From Panonychus citri (lineage: Eukaryota; Arthropoda; Arachnida; Trombidiformes; Tetranychidae), in assembly GCF_014898815.1 (NCBI RefSeq), contig NW_026515532.1:97843-161842 (forward strand): a stretch of DNA of 64,000 bases, in the 5' to 3' direction. Below the pieces are notes generated by a model, which saw nothing but the letters and a program-made list of their open reading frames with translations, was not told the origin of the DNA and made no database searches. A program made the position numbers and the translations under genes. Of the stretch, positions 42,818 through 54,790 are shown one piece after another. Numbering within the stretch: the stretch's first letter is position 1; every line of letters begins with the position of its first letter.

Positions 42818-44444
42818 TTTTTTTTGGTTGTTTTGATTTATCAAAAGTGTAGATCAAAATTTCAATCAAATTGACTGAAGATAATCTCGTTTAAGAAAAG
42901 GACAAGATATAAATATTAAAAAAGAATTCATTGATTTAGAACAATAATTGGATTAAATAAATAATTGGAATTAGAATACAAACAAAATTAACAAAAACTA
43001 TTCTCACAAAATGAGAAACTAAAATGATGGAACTTCGTGTAAATAGCTTATTCGCTATTAGAAGAGCATTTGCTTTTTAGATAATCGCTTGATCGAGCAA
43101 CTGCCCTGAGAATAGACTTTGTTCTAAATGACTTTAGAAGTTTTAGTAAAACTTTTTTACTCAAAGTTTTCTCATGTTTTTCACCTTGTTTCACCTTGAA
43201 AAATCTCTAAATACAGTATAAGATGATCTTTGAAGTGAAACAACTTCTTTAAAAACTATATTCAAAAACGCCATTTAAAACCGAAAATATAAAAACTCGA
43301 AAACTACTGTTGAACTGTACTGTAAAAATTCGGACACTCTGTTTCAGGATTCGAAACACACTGGTTATCAGCTGAATTTTGAGCTACATGAGTTTCCTGC
43401 TCTTTTTTCCAATTTGCTATTTCCTACAGCGTCTTCTATCAACATTTATATGTGCTAGTAAAGTATCTTTGGTGCTTTGATTTTATCAAATTTTTTCAGA
43501 ACTTCTTTTAAAGTAAATTTTGAATTGATCAAATTGATCGCAATTCGGCTTACGGTTTCTTCTGATTTCCTTTGCTTAAGAGAATCATTGTGATATAGAA
43601 AATTAATAAACTGTTACTATCGCAATATTAAATGGATCTCGTCAATTTGGTTAGTTTACGAATTAGGTTAGGTTACGAAGTTCGTAATACGAACTCCATT
43701 CACGACTGCACGCTTCATCATAGATACTTGATACCAATTTGTAGTGTCTTTGAATGCTACCCATATCATAATCCGGCGCTCCAAGACCCTTCACACGATT
43801 TACATTTGTTTTTAGTAGATTCCAGTCTATGGGTACATGATCACCACTATTGAGAATTAATAAATGCAAATGAATTAAATATTAGAAAATGATATTTTTA
43901 ATCAGAATAATTATTTCTACATTTTCTTGAGCTTCAATTGTTTATTGATCAATCAAAATTTGAGAATAAAAATATAATTGTCTTGGTGATTTGCCACTTA
44001 AAACTATTAAATGTCAAGGTCATTCCGGTCATTCTGTTAGGATACGGTCTCAAGGTCATTTGATGGTCAGAATAACAGAATGACCTTGATATTTTAATAT
44101 GACAATTGAGTATCGCCTAAACTATTACAGCTCGAGTTCTGTAATCTGAACATTTAAAAACAAAAAAGCTATTCAAGAAAAACTTGTTGGAAACTTGTTG
44201 AAATGCCCTGTACATGTACTTTCATCTTATGGGATTAAATCAAGAAATCGATGATCAATATGAGGATCATTAGCAATTGAACATAATCAGTAAATTATTC
44301 AATCGAGCTGAAACTTTTGTATTAATAATTTGATTGAATATTGAAAGTTAAATTTTTAGAAGTTTTTTAATTGCGATCAATACTAAAATTGAATGTGAAA
44401 TTTTTAGCTCAGTTTAAGTTGTGATAAATTGTAAATGGTTAAAA
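42818..44444. other. Intergenic with repeats
   Basis: No supported gene. It holds the MITE-like copy ending at 44212. A minus-strand open stretch at 43663-43869 (RVKGLGAPDYDMGSIQRHYK) looks protein-like but has no recognisable family and no start context. The rest is AT-rich. Confidence 0.5.
44005..44212. mobile_element. MITE-like repeat with AGGTCA motifs, copy 3
   Basis: Foldback of GTCAAGGTCATTCcGGTCATTCTGTTA against TAACAGAATGACCTTGATATT within 44013-44095. AGGTCA sites are at 44017 and 44053 on the plus strand and 44081 on the minus strand; the second half-site of the DR3 is CGGTCA. The right end is GCCCTGTA at 44205-44212, the inverse of TACAGGGC seen at 28585. Confidence 0.65.
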
Positions 44445-45687
44445 ATGATAAGTTTTCAACAGCAACAATCTAATAACGATATTCAATCAGCACAATTAAC
44501 TAACCCACCTGAAGTAAATTTCACATCAATAAGTGTAAAATATTATTCAATAGTTTCAGTTTCAAATGGTTTAATTGGTAACAGTTTGTTTCTAATCATG
44601 GTGATATATACTGGAATTTATTTGAGAATAACTTTGAAATTTGATCAATCAACAATGGAACCACAATTAACGTTGAACCTTTCGCAGTTTATATTTATTT
44701 TCATTGAAATTTACTCATTTACAATATTTCATTTCTATTTCACTCGACAATTTATCTCAACAATTAACTCTCAATGGATTAAATTGAACATTGATCACGA
44801 ATTTGTTGACTATTTTAATCACCAACGTAAAATTTACCAACTGATTATAATTATTGTCAATTCCATCATAATAATAAATGATATCGTTTTGTTTTCAACT
44901 TATTATACAAATAATGATGATTTTTTAAAAATTTTCGGGTTCCATGATAATTTAACAGCAACAACGGAATCAAATAAACTATTGGAAATCGGATTAATTT
45001 ATTATTTCGATCCATTAGAAGACTTATCGTAAAAGTCAACGTTTTTTTGCAAGAATTGATTATCATTGATTGTTCGTTAATCGCTCAAACAGTTTACCAT
45101 TTCATCAACAATCAAATCTCATCAATTGATAATCATTTAAACGACCATAACTTATTTGATCGGATCAAGTCAATTCGCTTGAAGTTTAATGAGTGTTACA
45201 ATTTAGTGACTAAATTAAGGATATTCATGGATCCATGTTTATTTGGAGTCTTCTTTGCTTGTACTTACTATTTAACGATGAATATTTATTTTAATATTTT
45301 CGTTAATCGTCAAACAAGTGTCACCATTGGCCGATATTATTTCATAATTAGTATTTTCTCTACATTGGTGAAAACAATTTATATTATTTATCCAATTGTT
45401 GAAGCTCATTTACTATCCATTCAATCATATTCACACATTTACTCATTGCTATTTGATAGTAAAGTTATCAAATCATACGAAATATCAAATGAGGTAAGTT
45501 AATGGTGATCAATTTTTACAACAATTAATTGTCGTTCAATTAGGTTACATTGTTTGCCAATCGTATTGATAGAAAGGATCTTGGCTTTTCTTGTGGTGGT
45601 TTATTCATGATTACACCTGAGTTTATATCTTCGTTGGTCACTATTGTTTTCACGGTTATTATTGCAATTCCAACATTTGCTAATTAA
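44445..45687 (+). CDS. Gustatory-receptor-like seven-helix protein 1 (one frameshift)
   Basis: Exons 44445-45493 and 45544-45687, about 397 residues (an in-frame ATG also lies at 44421). There are multiple hydrophobic segments, no signal peptide and a conserved C-terminal exon with GGLFMITPEFISSLVTIVFTV, whose position and phase match the last exon of arthropod gustatory receptors (TM7 region). The paralogue at 50373-51636 shares HFYFTRQFIST-NSQWIKL and IIDCSLIAQTVYHFINNQIS. The frame breaks at a TTT run (45005-45007), where one base seems missing. The family call is by topology, exon layout and C-terminus; the usual TYxxxxxQF motif is diverged to F-V-I-A-I-P. Confidence 0.65.
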
Positions 45688-45999
45688 AATTAATTTTGTA
45701 CGATTGATCACAATTTAAACCGACAATTAAAAGGCAATTAAACAAAAATAAAAGAAAAGCAAAAATTTTACATGTGATCTTTGCTTACAAGGGAAGTCGA
45801 ACATGACTCAAAACGCACGTAAAGATGCGATAAATTTTTAACAGAAACTCGTCTTAAATTCATGTTGGTTTCCAGTATTATTTAATAGAAAACTGTCAAG
45901 CTTCATGATTTTGGATACATTTTAGGTAAATAGTATATCATTGTGGCGACTGATTATTTTATTTGGTGGTTGGAAATGAAGGCGATAGTAAAAATCAAA

Positions 46000-48349
46000 T
46001 CAGATCGATACCAACTCCAAGACCTGAAATAAGATAATAGTAAATGAAAAGAGAAAGAGAAAATTATTATAGCAAAGCTGTCATATTTGAAAATTCGCTT
46101 GCACTTGAGATAAGCGAAAAGTGTGATTTAAGGTCTTTTTCTCGTACACCTGAGCTAAAAGTTCTTGCAAGTGAATAAAACTATTTTTAGACAGTATTCC
46201 ATCACACTGAGAGGTTGGATAACTTTCTTATCACTAGTTCATTGAATTGTAAAGATTATATATATGAAGTATGAAGTCGATCCTGTTACGAATCTGTTCT
46301 AGGGATTAGCCAATGATTCTTATCATCAAAGTTACCTTTATGATTCCTTGACTATTAGCAGCAATTATCACATTTTCTCCGCCTTTCCAGCAAATTGCAC
46401 TAACGAAGTCACAAACGTAATTATCTTTTTTAACTCGGTCCTAAGAATTTAGAAGAAAAAAAAATATCAATAAGAATATTGGTGAAAATGTTTAAATTCA
46501 ATTGATCTTTTTTACCTTGAGTTGAAAAGGATGGACAACTTTATCAGAATCGAAAGAGTAAATCAGAATTGGCTTAGAAAATCCTTTATAATACAGAAAC
46601 AGGGAATTGTTCTCACTGCCACATGATATATAATCTCCATCGGTGGCCAGACCCACGAAATTTTTCTCATTCAAATGTCCTTTGAAAGTTCGTAAACATT
46701 GATTCCTATTCGTGTTCCACATTTTCAATTGACTGTCAGTTGATGCTGATATGATTTCGTCCCAGTTTAAAAATTGAACATATGAAACGGCTTTACGATG
46801 ATCTTTAAAAACGGCCTCTGGTGTTTTAGTATTACGAAGATCATAATAATAAGCACAATGATCAGCTGAAGCGAAAGCAACATGATATCGAGATCGAGGA
46901 TTAAACTTGACACAACAAACGTTGGCCGATGCTTTTAACGTGGCCACCGATGAGTCCATATTCAATGACCACAATTTAACTGTCCCATCATCGGAACCAG
47001 AAGTAATTAAATGAGTATCAATTTTATTAAAATCGACACTCCAACAGCGTCTCTCGTGCTCCTGGAAACAATTGATCTTTTGCTTAGTGAAAACGTCCCA
47101 AATTGTGACAGCACCTTCATAATCACTCGTTGCCATTGAACTTTTATAATAAGATGACCAAGAGACACAACTAATCTTTGATTTACATTCCATCACAGCA
47201 ATTGGATAATTAATTGTCAACGAATCTTGTATTACCGTTGAATAATCAAAAGTTTGATTATTTTGGTTACACCAGCGGTGGCGAAAATTTCATTATCTTT
47301 ATCAAATTCAATACTCGACACGATACTTGGCTCGTTAATTGGATCACTGGTATAACAAAGGGTTGATAATGTTTTTAAATTGTTACAACAGGTTATCTTA
47401 TTTAGTGTTTCTCTAAATTCTTCAAGCTCATCAGCTGATTTAGATCCGTCATCTAAATTTGATGTACCGAAAACATTTTTACGACTATTAAGGTAACATT
47501 GGAGTAAATCTTCAAAATGATGTCGAACTTTTCTCCATCTATTAGTTAACGTTGAATTAATTGATCCACTTTCAATGTGTTTGTCTATGGTTTTCAATTC
47601 ATCACCAATTGAACATCTAATTCGCGATTTATTGAGTTCACTTGGTGTTGATTGTTGATTAAGATTTTGACCAGATGAAGTATCCGATTTTGAAGTTGCA
47701 CTTGTTTCATTGGGTGAGTTATTGGTTGGATTAATGGATATGGTTGAGACTGTTGTCTTTTGTAATCTAGCAGCATCTTGTTCAATTATTTTAAGTCGTT
47801 AACCATGATGGCGATTTGTTCTTGTTTGTATTTTCGAGCTTGATTGAGAAAACCTCTAAGTAGTTCCGTTTGTAGGGCCTTGGATGATTTTTCAAATTCT
47901 TTCTTCTTTTCTTTTAATGCTACCAACAGGAGATCAATATCATTCTGATTCAGACTATTTGCTTTAATTGCGACCAATTGTTGCCATTCAGCTAAAGCTT
48001 TGGAAGATTCTGGATTGGAACTACACTTTTTGGTAAGAATATTTTTCTTTTTCTTTGTGATCATATCATTGAGCATAAAATTAGGAAAAACTTTATCAAT
48101 TTCATGACTACAGGTAGGGCATCGATTCTTTGACTCCAATGATTGAGAGATACACTTTGCACAAAATGTATGACCACATTCGGTTACTTGAGCATCTTCA
48201 ATTATCTCAAAACAAATTGGACATTTAAACTCATTTGTTTGATCCTCTAAACAATCAAGTAAACCAAATGAGCTACTAAAACCTGAGCTGGTAGATCCAT
48301 TTGTTTCAACGGGTTGGGAACGTTTTCTTTTTCCTTGTTGTGCCGCCAT
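46000..48349 (-). CDS. COP1: E3 ubiquitin ligase COP1 (RFWD2), two frameshifts
   Basis: Exons 48349-46516, 46440-46336 and 46023-46000 give about 655 residues once frames are followed. RING finger CPICFEII...CGHTFCAKCI...RCPTC (near 55-95), a coiled coil, then HHFEDLLQCYLNSRK, SSIEFDKDNEIFATAGVTK and a WD40 propeller (SKISCVSWSSYYKSSMATSD, ERRCWSVDFN, GSDDGTVKLWS, VSYVQFL, GHLNEKNFVGLATDGDYISC). The last exons read VSAICWKGGENVIIAANSQG and VLELV. COP1 targets transcription factors such as c-Jun and ETV family members via Tribbles-like adaptors. Single bases seem missing in a T4 run (47789-47792) and an A4 run (47248-47251). The gene is otherwise intact and conserved, which favours assembly error. 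Confidence 0.92.
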
Positions 48350-48978
48350 AACGAACAATAATTAATCCTCAGGTAAGATGAAACATTATAGAGCTTTTAA
48401 AAATTCTATTAATTAAATAAAAGAAGAGAAAACAAACCCAAATTCAAAATGATTAGCAAAATCAGTTGACACAAAAAAGAGACTCCAAATATAAACACTT
48501 ACCTTTTAAAATCTAAACTTAAAAGACTATAAGACAAAGTGAAGATATGGTAACATCCACACCCGAATAAATTAATTAAACGTAAAATTCAAATGGAAAG
48601 GGACAATTTATCCATAGAAATTGTAATTTGTTGATCACAATTTAAACCGATGATTAAAAGGTAAACAAAAATAAAAGAAAAAAAAAATTTGACAGAACAT
48701 TTACAGCGACACCTGGTGGATGCTTCGTTAATTATTCTTCAGAATTCTGAACATTTCATTCAGTTTGATTTCAGAATAGCGATGAACTTTTGAATCTACT
48801 TATTGGTTGATTTATGAGAGATTTTCCATTAAATGGACAAACAGAATCAAACTCAGTAAATGTTGATCTAAAAATCTGCTGATTGTGAAAACTAAGAATG
48901 AGCCATGACTCCGATTAATTAACTGCAGTTTGTAATTTCAAAAGTTCTGAAGTTATATCAGACATCAGCAGGAATATT

Positions 48979-49050
48979 AATACAATCGATATAATGATTA
49001 TCATTTAAATGCCCTGATTGGTGAATATTTTTACAAGAGAACTGATTAAA
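48979..49050. repeat. Direct repeat flanking a 1.1-kb block, left copy
   Basis: About 71 bp (AATACAATCGATATAATGAT... to GATTAAA) repeated at 50150-50220 with three small indels. The block between holds a MITE-like copy and an importin-alpha fragment. The right copy is upstream of gustatory-receptor-like gene 2. Confidence 0.85.
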
Positions 49051-49510
49051 GGAGGATAGCCAAAATGAGGATTTTTTGCTGAACTTTTCCGAATTTTTTG
49101 AAATAGATATCAATCGAAAGCTCTTGGTGAGCTGTCTCGAACGGATTGATCAGAATAAAAAGTTACACCTAAAAAATTGGGTCAGATCGGTGCATAATAT
49201 TTGTTTCACTTTTTCTGGATGCATTATTCTGAATTTCTCCAGAATTATCAATTAAATTGAATAGGAAAAGTTCTCCTAACTTAAACATTAAATAAACACA
49301 CATTTATTATTAATTAATATTTTTACTATGTTTGACTTGTATTAATCTTTACAATAAAATGGTAGGAAATACAAATTTATTGATAGGATAGGTAAACTTA
49401 AAGATGGTGGGTCGTAATTTGGAAATGTGTTTTAACCCTTGCATAAGTTTTTTAATGTCCAAACCGATATGCGTATGAGCGAAAGATTAGAGGAGGTCTC
49501 AATAAGTTGT

Positions 49511-49854
49511 ATTCAATTGTCATATCAAAAGATCAAGGTCATTCAGGTCATCGGTAAAATAACGAGTTTCAAGGTCATCTGATAGACATTACCATAAAAA
49601 AGTACATATGTGCAAACACTGGTGTCAAGTTTTCATGCTCTTATGATTTTTGGGTCAAAGTGGAAAATCAAAAAATGTCTATCAGATGACCTTGAAACTC
49701 GTTATTTTACCGATAACCTGAATGACCTTGATCTTTTGATATGACAATTGAATATCACTCAAACTCATAAGACTCAAGTCGCGATTCTTTGGGACTTCTA
49801 GTTGCTAAGAAAATCGCAGAAAAACATCCGCGAAAGTAGCTGAATAGCCCTGTA
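49511..49854. mobile_element. Palindromic MITE-like repeat, copy 4
   Basis: 80-bp arms at 49511-49590 and 49674-49753 are nearly perfect inverse copies around an 83-bp spacer. Each arm carries the AGGTCAttcAGGTCA direct repeat (49536-49550; the right arm has one mismatch) and a further AGGTCA (49572-49577; inverse at 49687-49692). The tail to TAGCCCTGTA at 49845-49854 matches copy 1 in inverse. Confidence 0.85.
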
Positions 49855-49859
49855 GTTCA

Positions 49860-50060
49860 ATAAGGAATGACGACAATCAGCACTACCACCAGTGGTGTTA
49901 CCGAGAGCCATGTTTGCTTGTATTTTAACTCAATCGATTTCTGAAGACAACAGGTGGATTACGGGAACGGCTTTGGCTTCTATCACCTTGCGAGCCTGAG
50001 ATGGTGAGCCAGGAGCAATTTTCGTCAAGGCACAAGTAGCATGAAATTGACAATTTTCGT
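49860..50060 (-). pseudogene. Importin-alpha armadillo-repeat fragment
   Basis: The minus strand translates as armadillo repeats of karyopherin alpha: QFHATCALTKIAPGSPSQAR, VIEAKAVPVIHLLSSEID, then a TGA (RC of 49930-49932) and VKIQANMALGNTTGGSADCR. This matches the family pattern E.AWALTNIA.G...Q...V...GAVP.FI.LL...V.EQA.WALGNIAGD...CRD. Several conserved Trp and Ala residues are changed. It is a dead fragment, intronless over this stretch, so a retrocopy is likely. Confidence 0.75.
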
Positions 50061-50149
50061 ACAGTTTTAACTAATAGTGGCAAGATTGCTGTGTTGATGA
50101 TCATTCTCGTTGATCGTTTAAAGTTGCCTTCTAATTGAAATATTGTTTC

Positions 50150-50220
50150 AATACAATCGATATAATGATTATCATTTAAATGCCCTGATTGGTGAATATT
50201 TTACAAGAGAAACGATTAAA
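50150..50220. repeat. Direct repeat flanking a 1.1-kb block, right copy
   Basis: Matches 48979-49050. It may mark a local duplication that moved promoter DNA of a receptor gene, or recombination around the inserted block. It is too long for a transposon target duplication. Confidence 0.85.
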
Positions 50221-50372
50221 TCTGTCGAATGCTTTTATTATTTATTCCATTTTTCAATTATTTAGTTTTATTCAATTTAAATGTCTTACATTAAATGCTA
50301 GATTTCAGTTTTTGGAAAACTTTGAGGAAAATTGATATTTGTTTCGATAAAACTTGAACAAATCGTATTCCA

Positions 50373-51636
50373 ATGAAAATGTCAAATTATCAGCAACAAC
50401 GACATAATCAACCACCACAATCAATTAATACTAATGATCTGCCTCAAGTATCACCTAAATTCGCATCGATTAGTACAAAATTTTATTCAATTGTTTCAGT
50501 TTCAAATGGTTTCATTGGTAATTGTTCATATATAATCATGATGTTGGTATTATCACTTTTCAATTCTGGAATCAGCTTGAAATTGAGTAAATTACCAATG
50601 GAAATACAAGTTGTAACTAACCTTCAACAGATAATTTACACTTTCACTGATATTTTCACATTCACAATATTTCATTTCTATTTCACTCGACAATTTATCT
50701 CAACAATTAGCTCCCAATGGATAAAACTGAGCATTGATCGTGACGGTGAAACTGTTCAATATTTTAATCGTAAACGTAAACTTTATCAATCAGTTATCCT
50801 TTTTACTCATTTAATTCTAGTTCTCGATGACATATTCTTATATTCAACTTATTATATTGATTATGATTATTATCTATTATCTTTTAAGATTCGTGGTGAT
50901 GATAATTTGACCTCGACAGAAATTGGACTATCCTATCATGCGATAATCATACGGAGATTTATTCTCAAGACCAACGCCTTTTTACAAGAATTGGTTATCA
51001 TTGATTGTTCATTAATCGCTCAAACAGTTTATCATTTCATCAACAATCAAATCTCATCAATTGATAATCATTTAAACGACCATAACTTATTTGATCGGAT
51101 CAAGTCAATTCGCTTGGAGTTTAATGATGTTACAATTTAGTGACTAAATTAAGGGTATTCATGGATCCATGTTTATTTGGAGTCTTCTCTAATAACACTT
51201 TCTTTTTAATTGTAAATATTTATTCAAACATTTATGTTTATCATACGAAAGACTTTACCATCGTCGTTAGGTATTATTATATAATTAGACTTTTCTTTTC
51301 ATTGGTGAAAACAATTTACATTATTTATCCAATTGTTGAAGCTCATTTACTATCCGTTCAATCATATCCAAACATTTACTCATTGCTATTTGATAGTAAA
51401 GTTATCAAATCATATGAAATATCAAATGAGGTGAGTTAATGGTGATTGACTTTCAATTTGGCTTCTAAAACATTTAATTGTCTTTCAATTAGGTTACATT
51501 GTTTGCCAATCGTATTGATAGAAAGGATCTTGGATTTTCTTGTGGTGGTTGTTTCATGATTACACCTGAGTTTATATCTTCGTTGGTCACTATTGTTTTC
51601 ACGGTTATTATTGCAATTCCAACGTTTGCAAACTGA
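50373..51636 (+). pseudogene. Gustatory-receptor-like protein 2, frame broken
   Basis: Exons 50373-51430 and 51493-51636, about 400 residues if read through. Same exon layout and topology as the receptor at 44445, with nearly identical DNA from about 50980 on. Compared with that paralogue one G is missing in AATGATGTTAC near 51126-51128 (AATGAGTGTTAC there), which ends the first frame at VTI. The frame resumes at MTKLRVFMDPCLFGVF. The site is not a homopolymer, so a real inactivating deletion is more likely here than in its neighbour. Candidate chemoreceptor gene or recent pseudogene. Confidence 0.6.
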
Positions 51637-51993
51637 GTAATTCATATTATTTTTGCTTCTTAATTATCATTTTGATTTTCTTCCATTCAATAAAGTGCAT
51701 CAGTGGGATTTTTTCAGTTCTGCCAACTTTGAAAATTAAATTTATAAGCTGAGGTCGAAATTTCCGAACGAACTAACTGAGCCCCTGCATAGAATTCAAA
51801 AGGAAAGGCAATTTATGTTTAGCAAATGCAATAATTAGTTAATTCGAGCCGATAATTAAAAGTTGAACAAAATGAGCAAGATGAGCTGATTGATTTCCAA
51901 AGTATAAATTTAATGAATAAAAAATTGATTGAAATTGGATTTGAGTATTTGTTAGAAAAGTTAACATTTCGAGAGATCATTAAAAAAATAAGT

Positions 51994-53946
51994 TTACTTC
52001 TTATTTTTCTTCTTGCTTGCAGTCCAAGGGTTAGAAGTTGCTGAGATCCTGAAAAGGGAAAAGAAAAATGAAAATCTTAGTCAGAATTTGATTCCTTTAA
52101 TTGTTAAGTTAATTTACTTACGTTTTATATTTTGCCATGTAAGAGTTGATATCGAATTTTCTTTTGCATCCTTCGTAGTTCATGTAACGAATTTTACCGA
52201 AAATTGGTCTCTCTGCCCAACCTTGATCGTGAATACCACCAACTGACCATAAACAGCCAACAAAACCATTCGGATCTCGACCATCAAGTTCAAATTTATC
52301 ATTCAGATAAATTGCAATTTCCAGTGCTTTTTCAGGAGATTCGCTCCATTCGAGAATTTTTTTCGCCCAATACATTCTCATATAACCATGAAGTTTAGCA
52401 TCACGAGTCAATTGTTTTTGACATGCATTCCAAAGTGGATCATGAGTTAAAGCCTCTTCGAACTCTTTTTTACTGTAAACATATGGACGTTTATCCTTTC
52501 GATGATCATTAAGAGTTTTCTGTGCCCATTCTGGGGCACCTTTAATCGAATCATGATTAGGATTATAGAAGCAAAAATTATCAGCTAATTCCCGTCTAAT
52601 AACAGCCTCTTCAACCCAAGATTCAACGGCTTCTTTGTACTTCTTTTTGTACTGTTGAACAACTGAAAATTAATCGATAATAATAAACAAATTGATTAAA
52701 TTACTGTGCTTTTTGTTATTCATTAGTTGATTGTTTTCTTTACCTAAAACTGCTCTTTGAGGGGCAATTTGTCCAAAATGAAAGTAAGGTGACATATTCG
52801 ATGTTACATCTTGACTTGGATCATTTCTTTTATCATTATACCAACGAATCTTTTTCTCAACGAAATCTGATAACATTTTAATCGCTGCTCTATAACCTGG
52901 TTTAATCCAATCAACATCTTTAACTGATCTATCACATTGTAGAGATGCTTCAGCAGCAACCCAATCAACTTTCTCGTATTTAACATCAGATGAATAGGGA
53001 TGATGAATAACTGGTGGAAAATGAGTTAAAAATTCAGGTAATTTGTTGGTTATCTTTGGTCTAATGGTTCGAGCAGCATATTCAAGCTTATCCGAGGCAA
53101 ACCAACAGGGAACAATATTATGAGCATCAATTTGACAGAATGGAATATCTTCCGGTAATTTATCACGAATTTCATTAACCCATCTCATGGGAACCTTGAG
53201 AGGAGCGAAATCACAAACAACACCACCAATGTTATTTTCTCGAACAAATTGAGGTACAGCTTTAGGAGGTTCGCCAAGAAGTAAATGAAATTGAATGTTC
53301 CTTGCAAGTAGATCAGATTCAACCTCCTCTAAGCCACCAAGAAGAAAGTGAAATCCTCTAATACTGGCATCTATAGAATAGAATAGAATGAAAACAAAAC
53401 GGAAGAGAAAAATAAAAGAAAAAGAAAAAGGTTAGAATCTTTGCTTCGTTTATAAAATGCGAGGATAAACATCAAGTTGAAATGATATTGGGCTCGAAAA
53501 AGTTGAGATAACTTACCAAGAAACACTGGAACAAGACAGTAACACACATGTAAAGGTACTTTAAACTTGAGTGCGAGTCTTTGGGCATATAATAATGCCC
53601 AATTATCTTCAACTCGACCATCTCGAGACATCCAATAAAGGATAGCGCCACAATCATCTGAAGCGATCTTACAATCACTCAACATTCGTACACGTTTTTT
53701 GTTGAACTTAAAATCTTCAATAGAAGAACCAACAGCAGCACGAGATTTATTAATCTCTTGAAATAATCTTTCATGAGGTACTAAACTTGCCTCACTTTTA
53801 ACATCATCAACACTGGAAGATGTAACCAAATTATCATCTTTCATAGAATCGGTAGATTCATTTTCATTAGTTGTCGTACTTTTTTTACTTTTAACCGGTG
53901 AATCGGTTGAAGGTGAAGGTGAAATTTGTCGTTTCTTAGGTCCCAT
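51994..53946 (-). CDS. PHR: Class II CPD photolyase
   Basis: Exons 53946-53517, 53370-52744, 52662-52122 and 52048-51994 join in phase, 550 residues. Diagnostic class II segments are AILYWMSRDGRVEDNWALLYAQ, DFAPL with RWVNEI, FCQIDAHNIVPCWFASDK, YAARTIRPKI, NMSPYFHFGQIAPQRAV, LHGYMRMYWAKKILEW, DGRDPNGFVGCLWSVGG and HDQGWAERPIFGKIRYM. It repairs cyclobutane pyrimidine dimers using FADH- and blue light. The N-terminus from MGPKKRQ is basic and Ser-rich with a PKKRQ-type nuclear signal. The frame is open further up to 54102, adding an aromatic/Cys-rich extension that could be a mitochondrial presequence from an alternative start. The gene looks intact. Confidence 0.93.
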
Positions 53947-54770
53947 TGTAGAAAAGTTCAATTTATCACAACTAAAATAACAATTAAGAGCTAATAAGGA
54001 CTTCGAATAAGAAAAATGTGACTTGTAAAATCGTTCACTAAACCAAAAGAATCTACCACATGCAACAACCGAAAAACGGTTACAAATACAAGAGAACGAC
54101 AACTTGACAACTTATAATTTCTTATTCTTTCACAAGCACATAAATTAAATTATTAAGAATAATTAAGAACACAAATAATTAGAAGAATTAAATAAATAAA
54201 TTAATCAAATGGCGAATTTAAAAAGGAGAATAAAAAATTTTCAAAAATAGAAACACAAGAAAAGGTAAACAAAATCGAAGAATCGAAAGTGAATCGATAC
54301 TATCGAAAACATGTTTTTCTCTATCGAAAGAATTTTTTTTCTAATCGAAATTAAATTAATCCCTTTCAACGAGTTGACACTTTAATTGTTACTTTAATTT
54401 CTTTAATAATTAATCGCCATTTTTTTAGAACAATTTGTTTAATTTGTTGATTTGTTCTCCAGTGATCACGATTTTTCATTTTCTCTTTTCTAATCCATTT
54501 ACTTTATCTTTCAATTACTTTTGATTCCAATTAATGTAACAATTGATTTCTTTTTACTTTATTGTTTCTCTCCTTCTCTTAGGCTTATGGATGATTTTGG
54601 CTTCCTTTCTTAAGTTGACAGAATTTACTTTTTCCTCCAATCAATTAGTCAGAGAAAATTGGAAAATTTAATTCTTCAATCTCCTTCCTTCATGGTTAAA
54701 TTATTTACTTCTCCCATCAAGATGTCAGATTAAACGTGATAATGGTTGATTTATATCTTATATCTACTAC

Positions 54771-54790
54771 TGTGTGTGTGTGTGTGTGTG
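54771..54790. repeat. TG dinucleotide microsatellite
   Basis: Ten perfect TG units. Confidence 0.95.

Noticed and set aside
47763..47792. Mini-intron in COP1
   Set aside because: GTTAAC...AACAAG could be read as a 30-bp intron, but the removed residues align with the family coiled coil, so a missing base explains it better.
51436..51645. Minus-strand 69-codon gene
   Set aside because: Shadow of the last exon of the receptor-like gene on the other strand.
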